Assembly (NCBI GenBank): GCA_022340645.1
Contig: JAJDNP010000013.1
Location: forward strand, 1-64,000
Length of the DNA stretch: 64,000 bases
Direction: 5' to 3'
Source: Gammaproteobacteria bacterium
GTDB lineage: Bacteria > Pseudomonadota > Gammaproteobacteria > SZUA-229
Shown piece after piece: positions 25,792-35,112 of the stretch. Numbering within the stretch: position 1 is the first letter of the stretch; the number at the start of each line of letters is the position of its first letter. The notes beneath the pieces were generated by a model. That model was not told where the DNA came from. It worked only from the letters and a program-made list of their open reading frames with translations, and did not search any database. The position numbers were made by a program, and so were the translations under genes.

Positions 25792-27762
25792 ATGGCCACT
25801 TCTAAAGAAGATATGCAAAATACGAAGTTAACCTTCAGAAAATTTAAAGACGGCGACGACAGCTGGCGTAGCTGGGGCAATAAAATTTTCAAAGAAGATA
25901 CATCGCACAAGTGCCCGACCTATGTACATCGTACTCCGCCGTGTCAGGGTAGTTGTCCTTCAGGTGAAGACATTCGCGGCTGGCTGGATATCGTTCGCGG
26001 TATTGAAAAACCGCCTGCAGATGTTTCCATGCAGGAATATGCATTCCGCCGTTCCACTGATGCCAACCCTTTCCCATCGATGATGGGCCGCGTATGCCCC
26101 GCTCCGTGCCAGGATGGCTGCAACCGTAACCACGTTGAAGACTTTGTCGGCATTAACTCTGTAGAGCAATATATCGGCGATACTGCCTTCAAGGAAGGTT
26201 TCAAATTTGACAACAGCGCACAGATGACAGGCAAGAAAGTTGCCATCATCGGCGGTGGTCCTGCAGGCATGGCTGCTGCATATCAGCTGCGCCGCAAAGG
26301 CATTGCTTCTACCATTTTTGACGACCACGCTGAGCTTGGCGGCATGATGCGCTACGGTATCCCCGGCTATCGTACACCACGCGACTACCTGAACAACGAA
26401 TGCCAGCGCATTCTGGACATGGGCCACATCAATACCCGCATGAACACCCGCGTCGGCCGTGATGTCAGCGTAGAAGAACTCGAAAATGAATATGACGCCA
26501 TTTTATGGGCTCTTGGCTGCTGGACTGGCCGCGGTGTTCCGGTTGAAGGCTGGAATGAAACACCTAACTGTGTGTCTGCGGTTAATTTCCTGGAGCAGTT
26601 CAACAAGGGCGAAATGAAATACACCGGCAAGAAAGTACTGTGTATCGGTGGTGGTGATACCTCTATCGACGTAGTATCTGTATCTCGCCGTATCGGCACC
26701 CTGGCTAACTACAGCGAAAAACCTGAAGACGTTGTCAACGGTACAATTTCTCACGCAGGCCATGACTCATCTGCAAACGTTCCCTGTGATTCTGTGGTCC
26801 TGACTGCACTGTTCAAGCAGGAAGAAATGACTGCTGCACAGCACGAAGTCGAAGACGCCCTCATCGAAGGCGTTAAGATCATGAACGAAATCATGCCGAT
26901 TGAACTGATTCGTGATGCCAGCGGCCGCGCCACCGGCATGAAGTTTGCTGACTGCAAGTGGGAAAAGAACGCGCCAGTCAGGGTTGAAGGTGGCAAAGAA
27001 TACACTGTTGACGCCGACATCATTGTTGCCGCAATTGGTCAGGGTGGCAACCTGGAAGGCGTTGAAGATCTAAACAACGGCCGCAACCTGGTCGATGCCG
27101 ATAACTTGTACCGCGTGCCCGGCAAGGCTAATCACTATGTATGTGGCGACATCGTGCGCCCTCACCTGCTGACAACCGCTATTGGCCAGGCTTACATCGT
27201 TTCTGAAACGATCGAAAATGACTTTAACCACATTGAACTTAAGAAACGCCCTAAAGTTGACGTGCACCACTTTAAACTCGCTAAAAAAATGACTGAAGCC
27301 GGTTTGAGTGTTGACTCTTACAGTTCAAATGACTACCAGGAAGATGAGCAGCGCGGTACCGACAAGTCAAGTTATGCTATCCACAACTATGAAGACCGCT
27401 CTTCACAGGAAATTATTTCCTATGACAAGTTGTTCCTGGGGCACTTCGGCTACGAGGCACGTAACCATCGCGCTACCGACGTACCATCTTCTGATGAAGT
27501 TCTGGGCCACTTTACCGAACGCCAGATCAGTCTTGAGGAAGAAAAAGCAGTCGCCGAAGCCAATCGCTGCATGAGCTGCGGCATGTGCTTCGAATGCGAT
27601 AACTGCGTTATCTACTGTCCACAGGATGCTGTTTTCCGTGTCAAGAAAGACAAACAGACGACTGGCCGATACGTTGATACAGACTACAACAAATGTATTG
27701 GCTGCCATATTTGTTCCGACGTATGTCCTACAGGCTACATTGACATGGCGCTGGGTGAATAA
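25792..27762 (+). CDS. dsrL: DsrL, NAD(P)H:acceptor oxidoreductase
   Basis: An iron-sulfur flavoprotein that transfers electrons between DsrAB and NAD(P), essential for sulfur globule oxidation in A. vinosum. 656 residues. N-terminal GltD-like cluster motifs (CQGSCPSG; CPAPCQDGC), an FAD site IIGGGPAGMAAAY, an NAD(P) site CIGGGDTSIDVVS, then a linker and a C-terminal ferredoxin domain with CMSCGMCFECDNC and CIGCHICSDVCP. ATG 25792 has AGGAGAA upstream; 11 upstream codons are not needed. Carries the C-terminal ferredoxin seen in the DsrL-1 group. Confidence 0.96.
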   Translation: MATSKEDMQNTKLTFRKFKDGDDSWRSWGNKIFKEDTSHKCPTYVHRTPPCQGSCPSGEDIRGWLDIVRGIEKPPADVSMQEYAFRRSTDANPFPSMMGRVCPAPCQDGCNRNHVEDFVGINSVEQYIGDTAFKEGFKFDNSAQMTGKKVAIIGGGPAGMAAAYQLRRKGIASTIFDDHAELGGMMRYGIPGYRTPRDYLNNECQRILDMGHINTRMNTRVGRDVSVEELENEYDAILWALGCWTGRGVPVEGWNETPNCVSAVNFLEQFNKGEMKYTGKKVLCIGGGDTSIDVVSVSRRIGTLANYSEKPEDVVNGTISHAGHDSSANVPCDSVVLTALFKQEEMTAAQHEVEDALIEGVKIMNEIMPIELIRDASGRATGMKFADCKWEKNAPVRVEGGKEYTVDADIIVAAIGQGGNLEGVEDLNNGRNLVDADNLYRVPGKANHYVCGDIVRPHLLTTAIGQAYIVSETIENDFNHIELKKRPKVDVHHFKLAKKMTEAGLSVDSYSSNDYQEDEQRGTDKSSYAIHNYEDRSSQEIISYDKLFLGHFGYEARNHRATDVPSSDEVLGHFTERQISLEEEKAVAEANRCMSCGMCFECDNCVIYCPQDAVFRVKKDKQTTGRYVDTDYNKCIGCHICSDVCPTGYIDMALGE

Positions 27763-27782
27763 CGGTTAATAACGGTTGACCT

Positions 27783-27856
27783 TGTAGGAGCGGAATTTTT
27801 TCCGCGAACAGATTGCTAAAAACGAGACAATCACGGAATAAATCCCGCTCCTGCAA
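27783..27856. repeat. REP-like inverted repeat between dsrL and dsrJ
   Basis: GTAGGAGCGGAATTTTTTCC at the left and GGAATAAATCCCGCTCCTGC at the right are complementary apart from a few bases. GTAGGAGCGG palindromes are a common type of REP sequence in Gammaproteobacteria. It lies inside the operon and may act as a message stabiliser or partial terminator. Confidence 0.75.
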
Positions 27857-27900
27857 AACCAATCACCATTAATATAGGTGTATTAATAACAGGTAATCTG

Positions 27901-28389
27901 ATGACAAGATTTTTACGACAAGCTGGTGTACTGGTTCATACATTGGTGGGGTTTCATGCACTGATTGGCTTAATGCTGCTGTCGAATTCGGCGCTGGCTG
28001 AAACGCCGTTGCCCAAAATTCATGTACCTGAAGGTAAAGAATGTATTCGCCCCGAACATGAAATAATCAGAAATCACATGAAATACATTCTGCATGAACG
28101 TGACGAAACCATGCATGAAGGTATCCGCAACGAGCCGGAAAGCCTGGCCAACTGTATTAACTGTCATGTTACCCCTGATGAAAATGGCGAAATCGCCGGT
28201 ATTGAAAGCGATGAACATTTCTGTAACGCCTGCCATCAGTATGCCGCTGTACAGATTGACTGCTTCCAGTGTCACGCTGATCGTCCGCAAAAATACATCA
28301 AACGCGGGAAACAGATTTCTTCATTAAAACAACAGCTGAATAATACTTTGACAGCTCGTGATGCTTCAGGCGAGGGAGTTAATCAGTAA
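27901..28389 (+). CDS. dsrJ: DsrJ, periplasmic triheme cytochrome c
   Basis: 162 residues. N-terminal hydrophobic segment (FHALIGLMLLSNSALA) directs export and may stay as an anchor. Three CxxCH heme motifs: CINCH, CNACH and CFQCH. The extra Cys in GKECIRPEH is a candidate for the unusual His/Cys heme ligand reported for A. vinosum DsrJ. The stop overlaps the dsrO start by one base, indicating coupled translation. Confidence 0.95.
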   Translation: MTRFLRQAGVLVHTLVGFHALIGLMLLSNSALAETPLPKIHVPEGKECIRPEHEIIRNHMKYILHERDETMHEGIRNEPESLANCINCHVTPDENGEIAGIESDEHFCNACHQYAAVQIDCFQCHADRPQKYIKRGKQISSLKQQLNNTLTARDASGEGVNQ

Positions 28390-29237
28390 TGAAAGACTCT
28401 AACGGTACGACACTTGATACAAAAACAATGGTTGATACAACAACCATGATGGATGCAGAACCCGTGAATACATCAAGACGTGAGTTTATATCAAAAGCGG
28501 CTGTAGCCGGCACCATTACTATAGCACCCGGCATACTGTTACATCAAACAGCCCATGCCGCCAAATCCGGCGCAGGTAACTTGAATACTTCAGTTTCAAC
28601 GAGGCCGCTGGATGAAGATGTCAGTGACAAAAATCGTTGGGGTATGTTAATCGATACCACGAAATGCGCCAATGGTTGCACAGAATGCGTTGACGCCTGC
28701 AATAAACAAAATGGCCTGTCGGGACACGGCCGGCCGCAATCAGATACACAATACATACGTAAAGTAAGCCTGAAAAGCAAATCAACAGGGCATGAACTTT
28801 CATTGCCCTTGATGTGCCAGCACTGTGAAACAGCGCCATGTGTAGATGTCTGTCCGACAGGCGCATCTTTTGTGCGCGCCGATGGCATTGCCCTGGTAGA
28901 CAAGCATATCTGTATCGGTTGCCGATACTGCATGATGGCCTGCCCTTACAAAGCGCGTTCTTTTGTGCATGAAGACGTTGAAAACCAGAAATTAACTGCG
29001 CCGCGCGGTAAAGGTACCGTGGAAGCATGCACCATGTGTGTAACCCGCGTTGATAACGGCGGTATACCTGCCTGTGTTGAAGCCTGTACTGCTAAAAATC
29101 ATAATGCCATGATATTCGGCGATCTTAAAGATCCAAACAGCCCAATATCACAGGAACTGAAAAAACATGGCGGTAAACAACTTCGCTCTGACCTGGCGTT
29201 AAACACCGGCGTTCGTTATCAAGGATTAAATGAGTAA
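28389..29237 (+). CDS. dsrO: DsrO, periplasmic iron-sulfur protein
   Basis: 282 residues. A Tat signal with SRREFIS followed by a hydrophobic segment (AAVAGTITIAPGILL). Four [4Fe-4S] motifs follow in the order CANGCTEC, CQHCETAPC, CIGCRYCMMAC and CTMC...CVEAC. It links DsrJ to DsrP on the periplasmic side. The N-terminus before the Tat motif is long (about 28 residues, several Thr/Met). A later start at an internal ATG (MDAEPVNTSRR) is possible. Confidence 0.95.
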   Translation: MKDSNGTTLDTKTMVDTTTMMDAEPVNTSRREFISKAAVAGTITIAPGILLHQTAHAAKSGAGNLNTSVSTRPLDEDVSDKNRWGMLIDTTKCANGCTECVDACNKQNGLSGHGRPQSDTQYIRKVSLKSKSTGHELSLPLMCQHCETAPCVDVCPTGASFVRADGIALVDKHICIGCRYCMMACPYKARSFVHEDVENQKLTAPRGKGTVEACTMCVTRVDNGGIPACVEACTAKNHNAMIFGDLKDPNSPISQELKKHGGKQLRSDLALNTGVRYQGLNE

Positions 29238-29251
29238 CCAAGAGAATCAAG

Positions 29252-30460
29252 ATGAGTAAAATAGAATACACCTCTCTCCAGGGTAAAAGCCTGGGCTATT
29301 TCGCTTTACTGGGTGGACTGGCCCTGTTGATGCTGATTGGTCTGGCGTCCGCGTATTACATGGAGCATCATGGCCACTATGTAACTGGAATGAGCAACCA
29401 GATCGTCTGGGGCATGCCGCATGTATTCGCCATATTTCTCATCGTCGCCGCTTCAGGCGCATTAAACGTTGCCTCTATTGCCTCGGTGTTCAGAAAGAAA
29501 ATTTATGAGCCAATGGCTCGCCTGTCTGCACTATTAGCGATTTCCCTGCTGGCTGGCGGCCTTGTTGTCCTGCTGCTTGATTTAGGCCGTCCCGATCGTT
29601 TGATCATTGCCATGACTTATTACAACTTCAAGTCAATCTTTGCCTGGAACATCTTTTTATATACCGGTTTCTTCGCATTCGTTGGCGCTTACCTGTGGAC
29701 CATGATGGACCACACCGTGTACAGATTCAAACCCTATGCCGGCTTTTTTGCATTCGTCTGGCGTCTGATTCTCACCACTGGTACCGGCTCTATTTTCGGC
29801 TTTCTGGTTGCCCGTTCAGCCTATGACGCCGCCCTCATGGCGCCAATGTTTGTCATCATGTCATTCTCATTCGGCCTTGCCATATTCATCCTGGTGCTGA
29901 TGGCAAGCTACAAGTGGGCCAACATGGAGCTGGGCGACGCTGTTGTCAGCCGCCTGAGAAACCTGCTCGGTGTCTTTGTCGCTTCGGTACTCTATTTCAC
30001 TGCTGTTTACCACCTGACTAACCTGTATGCTACCCAGCACCATGATGTTGAAAGATTCCTGTTACTGGACGGCGGAATTTATACCGGCATATTCTGGATA
30101 GGTGAAATTATAATCGGCGGCCTGGTTCCCTTAGCATTGATATACGCACCGGGCGTTAAAAACTGCCGCACTACCCTGGGCCTGATCAGCACCATGGTCA
30201 TCATCGGCGGCTTATCCAAGATTTACACCATATTGATTGCCGGCCAGGCTTTCCCGCTGGAAATATTCCCTGGCTACGAAGTCAGCAGCACTTTCTACGA
30301 TGGCGTGATCAACAGCTACTCACCCAGCCTGCCCGAGTTCCTGCTGGGTCTGGGCGGGGTTGCCGTGTCACTTTTCATTGTTGTATTTGCACTTAAAGTC
30401 CTACGATTCCTGCCTGCTTCACTGGCAGACAGCGTAGCAGATCCGCATTCTGCTAAATAA
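29252..30460 (+). CDS. dsrP: DsrP, NrfD-type quinone-reactive membrane subunit
   Basis: 402 residues with about ten hydrophobic helices, member of the NrfD/PsrC family that exchanges electrons with quinone. Typical residues include the conserved DLGRPDR loop near 115-121 and polar residues in TM segments. The gene is 14 bp after dsrO. Completes the DsrMKJOP complex. Confidence 0.95.
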   Translation: MSKIEYTSLQGKSLGYFALLGGLALLMLIGLASAYYMEHHGHYVTGMSNQIVWGMPHVFAIFLIVAASGALNVASIASVFRKKIYEPMARLSALLAISLLAGGLVVLLLDLGRPDRLIIAMTYYNFKSIFAWNIFLYTGFFAFVGAYLWTMMDHTVYRFKPYAGFFAFVWRLILTTGTGSIFGFLVARSAYDAALMAPMFVIMSFSFGLAIFILVLMASYKWANMELGDAVVSRLRNLLGVFVASVLYFTAVYHLTNLYATQHHDVERFLLLDGGIYTGIFWIGEIIIGGLVPLALIYAPGVKNCRTTLGLISTMVIIGGLSKIYTILIAGQAFPLEIFPGYEVSSTFYDGVINSYSPSLPEFLLGLGGVAVSLFIVVFALKVLRFLPASLADSVADPHSAK

Positions 30461-30499
30461 CATATTTGCTGTTAATTTAACGAAAAGAACAAACTTAGT

Positions 30500-30575
30500 C
30501 CGCGAAAAACGCAAAAGCCGCAAAGAAAAGCTTTAATAGTTTTTAACAACTTCGCGTCTTTTGCGTTTTTCGCGG
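30500..30575. repeat. CCGCGAAAAACGCAAAAG inverted repeat
   Basis: A perfect 18-bp arm at 30500-30517 and its complement at 30558-30575, with a 40-bp centre. Same architecture as the CCGCAAATGAACGC repeats. It sits between dsrP and dsrN and would form a strong hairpin in the operon message. Confidence 0.85.
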
Positions 30576-30615
30576 ATAATCTTTTTTGTTTTTTTGAGCT
30601 GTTTCTACTTTGTCT

Positions 30616-32049
30616 ATGTCACGTATTTTTATTTCCGCCGCTCACAAATCTTCTGGCAAAACCACCGTCAGTATCGGTCTGTGTGCAGCATTAAAACAGC
30701 GTGGCCTGGTGGTGCAGACTTTCAAGAAAGGCCCTGATTACATTGACCCCTACTGGTTAGCACAGGCAACTGGCCGAAACTGCTACAATCTTGATTTTTA
30801 TACGATGGAGCGCGATGAGATACTGTCGCTAATGCTGAATAAATCACGGGATGCGGACATCACCATGATCGAAGGCAACAAAGGTCTGTACGACGGTCTT
30901 GATATTGACGGCAGCAACAGTAATGCCGCACTGGCCACACTTACACAGACACCCGTAATACTGGTATTGAATGCCAGGGGTATGACCCGGGGAATTGCGC
31001 CATTGATACTGGGCTACCAGGCATTTGATAAAAATGTTGCCATAAAAGGCATCATTCTCAATCAGCTTGGCGGCTCACGCCACGAAAGTAAACTGCGCAA
31101 GGTGATAGAACACTACACGGATGTCGAAGTTGTCGGCGCAATACATAATGACAGCCGATTCGATATTGAAGAACGCCATTTAGGGCTGGTGCCCGGCAAT
31201 GAAGACCCCTTTTGCACCCGGAAAATCAGTTTGCTCGCCGATGCCGTTAACGAACAGGTTGATCTAGACGCCGTGCTTGCCATTGCCCGACTGGCAAATG
31301 AAATATCGGCTGCTGATACAATCCGCGAAATTCAGACTGAAATCAAGCCTGGCAGCAGCTCTTCAGATAGCGAACCGGCGATTAAATTAGGATTGGTGAG
31401 ATCATCCGCCTTCGGTTTTTATTACCCCGATGACCTGGAGGCCTTGCAGGACGCCGGTGCAGAGCTGATCAGTTTTGATCCCTGCAAGGACAGCACATTG
31501 CCTGAAATCGATGCACTGTTTATCGGCGGCGGCTTTCCCGAAACCCACATGCATGTTCTGCAGGCCAATGCGACCATGCGCACCGCCATCAAATCAGCCA
31601 TCGAAAACGGCCTGCCGACTTATGCAGAATGCGGCGGCCTGATGTACCTGGCCCGTTCTATCGAATGGAACGGCGATGAGTGTGCGATGGTCGGCAGCAT
31701 CGATGCCGATATAATCATGGAAAGCCGACCGCAGGGCCGCGGTTATGTACAGCTACAGGAAACAGAAAACAGCCCCTGGCCAGGCGCTGCTGATGCTGTT
31801 AAAAACTCACAGATTATCAATGCCCACGAATTTCATTATTCGCGTTTTAAAACGGTTGATAAAAATGTAAAATTTGCCTTTGATGTGAAACGCGGCCAGG
31901 GAATTAATGGTAAATCCGATGGCTATTTATACAAGAATCTTCTGGCAACCTATACCCATCAGCGAAATACCAGAAACAATCCATGGGCAAAAAGATTCAT
32001 TAACTATGTAAAAGCCTGTAAAACAAAACAGCAAACTCAAAACGGTTAA
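30616..32049 (+). CDS. dsrN: DsrN, cobyrinate a,c-diamide synthase-like amidase
   Basis: DsrN is thought to amidate the siroheme of DsrAB. 477 residues. N-terminal P-loop-like GKTTVSIGLCAAL and DYIDPYWLAQATGR, and a C-terminal glutamine amidotransferase domain with the nucleophile Cys in YAECGGLMYL, as in CbiA. ATG 30616 (SRIFISAAHKSSGK) is preferred over a TTG two codons earlier. A hairpin repeat precedes it, so expression may be reduced relative to dsrP. Confidence 0.94.
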   Translation: MSRIFISAAHKSSGKTTVSIGLCAALKQRGLVVQTFKKGPDYIDPYWLAQATGRNCYNLDFYTMERDEILSLMLNKSRDADITMIEGNKGLYDGLDIDGSNSNAALATLTQTPVILVLNARGMTRGIAPLILGYQAFDKNVAIKGIILNQLGGSRHESKLRKVIEHYTDVEVVGAIHNDSRFDIEERHLGLVPGNEDPFCTRKISLLADAVNEQVDLDAVLAIARLANEISAADTIREIQTEIKPGSSSSDSEPAIKLGLVRSSAFGFYYPDDLEALQDAGAELISFDPCKDSTLPEIDALFIGGGFPETHMHVLQANATMRTAIKSAIENGLPTYAECGGLMYLARSIEWNGDECAMVGSIDADIIMESRPQGRGYVQLQETENSPWPGAADAVKNSQIINAHEFHYSRFKTVDKNVKFAFDVKRGQGINGKSDGYLYKNLLATYTHQRNTRNNPWAKRFINYVKACKTKQQTQNG

Positions 32050-32081
32050 TTCACCGCAATACAAGCAAAATAGTCGATATT

Positions 32082-32393
32082 ATGATTACAGTAACTCCCG
32101 CCGCAGTGGCGCAAATCAAACTCTCCGCAGAACAGGGCAAAACCGAAGGCATGCCGCTACGCATTGCTGCATCACGAAATGAAGACAACAGTATTCACTA
32201 CGCTATGGGATTCGATGACAGCAAGGAAGACGATATTACTATTACCGCCGGTGATGTTGAAATTGTCGTATCCGCAGCCAGTGCCGATTTATTAAAAAAC
32301 TCCACCATTGACTATGTTGAACTTGAACCCGGCAAGTTTCAGTTTATCTTTTTGAACCCGAATGATCCGACCTATAAACCACCCTCAGAATAA
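32082..32393 (+). CDS. dsrR: DsrR, A-type scaffold-like protein
   Basis: 103 residues, IscA/ErpA fold: TVTPAAVAQIKL at the start, GFDDSKEDDITI in the middle. The three cysteines that bind iron-sulfur clusters in IscA are all absent (the protein has no Cys), which is the known hallmark of DsrR. In A. vinosum DsrR affects dsr expression after transcription. Follows dsrN by 32 bp. Confidence 0.95.
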   Translation: MITVTPAAVAQIKLSAEQGKTEGMPLRIAASRNEDNSIHYAMGFDDSKEDDITITAGDVEIVVSAASADLLKNSTIDYVELEPGKFQFIFLNPNDPTYKPPSE

Positions 32394-32421
32394 GCCCGAT
32401 GATATTCATCGGGCCTGGCCC

Positions 32422-33567
32422 ATGGCAGATAAATTTTCATTTGAATGCAGTCAACCATCCCTTGTTCTGCTGTATCAAATAACAAGTGCTTTAAGCGCGG
32501 TTAATGAGAAAAACCAGACTTTTCATGATTTTCTCATTTTATTGAAACAATACTTTTCTGCAGAAGCAGGCTCGATACAGTTAATCACTGATGACGGCCT
32601 GATGGATTTAATTGCCTATTATGGTTTTACTGAAGAACAGGCGGATAGCATTCAACATACGCCGATTGACGGTTATCTGTTCACTTTCGAAACAGAAATT
32701 ACGAATGATATACATATTCGTAAGAATAAACTGGGCATCGATACCCTGCCGCCGAAACAGATTTGCATTCCGGTAAGATATAAACTTCAAACGCTTGGCG
32801 TCATCAACCTGTTTGTTGACAACGACACCTACATTAAGGAAGAACAGGCATATTTAATGCTTTCTATCGGCGCCCACCTCGGTGAATTCATTGAACGAAA
32901 CAACATAGTTGAAAATAACAACCAGCAGCTTATTAAAAATGAACGCAATATTATTGCCAATGAACTGCACGACTCACTGGCGCAGACACTGGCATCGCTG
33001 CGTTTTCAGATACGCGTCCTCGACCAGAGCCTGCAGCCCGTCGGTGACTTTATGGCCTTCAAAACCATCGAATCAATTGAACATACCCTGGATGAAGCCA
33101 GTACAGACTTACGCGAACTGATCGCGTATTGCCGCATCCCGATCGAACAGCAGGGCCTGTTTCCAGCCATAAAACGCGCCGTTGAGAAGTTCCGCAGAGA
33201 AACAGGTATACACATAAAGTTGCAATGCAATGATGAAACCCTCACACTGCCCTCCAACATAGAGCTAAATGCATACCGTATTGTGCAGGAGGCACTTACC
33301 AATATTAAAAAACATGCCAGGGCCCACATCGTTCGCGTATTATTAACCCATGATGGCCATGGAAATATTCGAATGCTGATTGAAAACGACGGCAAAGGTT
33401 TCGATCAAAGAAAAATTAACAGTTCTGACGGTAAACACTTCGGACTGAGTATCATGAAAGAAAGAGCCAAACATATCGGCGGTGATCTCAAGGTCGAAAC
33501 CGAGCCGGATGAAGGTACCCGTGTCGAACTAAAGTTCCAATATCAGGACACGCCAGAGAATTCGTGA
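32422..33567 (+). CDS. GAF-domain sensor histidine kinase (NarX-like output)
   Basis: 381 residues without membrane segments. A GAF domain (about 20-158; SAEAGSIQLITDD, IPVRYKLQTLGVINL) precedes a HisKA_3 domain with H183 in ANELHDSLAQTLASLRF and an HATPase (YRIVQEALTNIKKHA; DGKGF). ATG 32422, 28 bp after dsrR, is chosen; a longer frame would overlap dsrR. The kinase and the next gene form a cytoplasmic two-component system. They occupy the place of dsrS, so control of or response to sulfur oxidation is likely but unproven. The GAF ligand is unknown. Confidence 0.92.
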   Translation: MADKFSFECSQPSLVLLYQITSALSAVNEKNQTFHDFLILLKQYFSAEAGSIQLITDDGLMDLIAYYGFTEEQADSIQHTPIDGYLFTFETEITNDIHIRKNKLGIDTLPPKQICIPVRYKLQTLGVINLFVDNDTYIKEEQAYLMLSIGAHLGEFIERNNIVENNNQQLIKNERNIIANELHDSLAQTLASLRFQIRVLDQSLQPVGDFMAFKTIESIEHTLDEASTDLRELIAYCRIPIEQQGLFPAIKRAVEKFRRETGIHIKLQCNDETLTLPSNIELNAYRIVQEALTNIKKHARAHIVRVLLTHDGHGNIRMLIENDGKGFDQRKINSSDGKHFGLSIMKERAKHIGGDLKVETEPDEGTRVELKFQYQDTPENS

Positions 33568-33623
33568 TAAATTCCGGGTTCTGACTAATTCGGCTAAAAA
33601 TGACTTACTAAAAGAACAATAAA

Positions 33624-34271
33624 ATGCGCGTAATAATCATTGACGACCATGCACTGTTTCGAGACGGCCTGAAAGGGCTGCTGGAACAGCGTAGTATTGA
33701 TGTTGCCGGTATGGCGGCAGACGGCAACGAAGGCATTGAACTGGCAAAACAGATCCAGCCTGACATTATTCTGCTGGATTTACGAATGCCGAACATGAGC
33801 GGCCTGGATACTCTGCCGATTCTACGCAGCGAGTTGCCCGGTACACCGGTGGTTATGCTAACCACCAGTAATGATGAAAGTGACCTGATCAAGGCTTTAC
33901 GCACAGGCGCGCAGGGTTACCTGCTAAAGGACATGGAGCCAGAAGAACTGGTTGGGGCATTGCGCGACATCGAAAATGGCAAAAATGTCGTCGCTGCAGA
34001 CCTCACCGACGCGTTAGCCCGGATGGTTCAGGGCGAAACCACCATCGATGACGACGGCCCATTTTCAGAACTTACACCACGGGAAACAGAAATTCTTTAC
34101 CTGCTAGCCGATGGCCAAAGCAATAAACTGATTGCCAGAAACCTGGGGATTTCTGACGGCACTGTCAAATTGCATGTCAAAGCCATCCTCAGAAAACTGA
34201 ACATACATTCACGCGTAGAAGCTGCCGTCATGGCCGTCGAGCAGGGCTTACGTAACAAAGAAAAAAGCTAA
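33624..34271 (+). CDS. NarL/FixJ-type response regulator, dsr-linked
   Basis: 215 residues. Receiver with IIDDHALFRDG, phospho-acceptor Asp in ILLDLRMPNMSG, and Lys in GYLLKDMEP. The LuxR-type HTH follows (LTPRETEILYLLADG, GTVKLHVKAILRKL). Starts 56 bp after the GAF kinase, so the pair is co-transcribed. Probably the output of that kinase. The obvious test targets are the dsrA, apr and sat upstream regions. Confidence 0.93.
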   Translation: MRVIIIDDHALFRDGLKGLLEQRSIDVAGMAADGNEGIELAKQIQPDIILLDLRMPNMSGLDTLPILRSELPGTPVVMLTTSNDESDLIKALRTGAQGYLLKDMEPEELVGALRDIENGKNVVAADLTDALARMVQGETTIDDDGPFSELTPRETEILYLLADGQSNKLIARNLGISDGTVKLHVKAILRKLNIHSRVEAAVMAVEQGLRNKEKS

Positions 34272-34278
34272 ATGTTTA

Positions 34279-34464
34279 CCGCAAATGAACGCAAATACAC
34301 GCAAATAAAAATCTTCTTTTTCTTTCATCCTGATCGATAGTGAAGGAGCTTGAGTACATTACACCCCAATATCCGGTGTATTAGATTCATCGCTAACATT
34401 CGAGATGGCAAATTAATAATAGTTTTTTACTTTTATATTTGCGTTTATTCGCGTTCATTTGCGG
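34279..34464. repeat. CCGCAAATGAACGC inverted repeat
   Basis: The left arm (CCGCAAATGAACGCAAATAC) and the right arm (GTTTATTCGCGTTCATTTGC and on) pair over about 28 bp, with a centre of about 130 bp. It fills the gap between the regulator and the rhodanese gene. Confidence 0.85.
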
Positions 34465-34499
34465 AAAAATTGTTTTATGAATGAAAATAAAGATTAAAC

Positions 34500-34982
34500 A
34501 TGAAAACATTTAAAGAAATAGTCGCCGAAGCCAGCAAAACTATTAAGGAAGTTATGCCCTGGGACGTGGAAGAACGTCAGCAGCAGAACAGTGAGCTGAT
34601 GATCGTCGATATACGTGAAGAATGCGAATTTTCAAGATTTCATATCAAAGGCTCAATGCTTGTTCCCCGGGGTATACTGGAATCTGCCTGTGAAGCTGAA
34701 TACGAAGATGCCATACCGGCACTTGTAGATGGCAGGGACGAAGAAATCGTAATCATCTGCCGCTCGGGATTGCGCAGTGTGCTGGCGACACAAATGCTAC
34801 AAATAATGGGTTTTAAAAATATCTGCTCAATGAAAACCGGTTTGCGCGGCTGGAATGATTACGAACTGCCGCTTTACGACCTGGAGCAAACCCTGCTGGA
34901 TCCAGATGATGTTGAAGAAATGCTAAAACAGGGCTTCTGCTCTGCCTTTATGCACCCGGATCGGCGGACCATAATCGCTTAA
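34500..34982 (+). CDS. Rhodanese-domain protein
   Basis: A single rhodanese domain of 160 residues. The active-site loop CRSGLRS carries Cys87, and the VDIREECEF segment is the usual N-terminal rhodanese motif. No signal peptide, so it is cytoplasmic. It may carry or transfer sulfane sulfur, consistent with nearby dsr genes, though a repeat and 228 bp separate them. A C-terminal extension of about 35 residues (LLDPDDVEEMLKQGFC) has no known motif. Confidence 0.92.
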   Translation: MKTFKEIVAEASKTIKEVMPWDVEERQQQNSELMIVDIREECEFSRFHIKGSMLVPRGILESACEAEYEDAIPALVDGRDEEIVIICRSGLRSVLATQMLQIMGFKNICSMKTGLRGWNDYELPLYDLEQTLLDPDDVEEMLKQGFCSAFMHPDRRTIIA

Positions 34983-35000
34983 CAGCAGTTATAAATTAAT

Positions 35001-35096
35001 AGTTTTAAGTTATAAGTGTTTTAAAAAAACTCTCAGTAATAACATCAATCAGTCATTAATTGATTATCCAGTTTTTTAACTTGTAACTTAAAACTT
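35001..35096. repeat. AT-rich AGTTTTAAGTTA inverted repeat, copy 2
   Basis: AGTTTTAAGTTATAAG at 35001 and CTTGTAACTTAAAACTT at 35080 are complementary arms. Lies between convergent genes and could act as a weak bidirectional terminator. Confidence 0.65.
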
Positions 35097-35112
35097 ACAA
35101 CTATTCACTGAC

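Noticed and set aside
19163-32393. Reductive (sulfate-reducing) interpretation of dsr genes
   Set aside because: dsrEFH, dsrL next to dsrMKJOP, and the absence of dsrD argue for the oxidative system; sat and apr genes are compatible with both directions.
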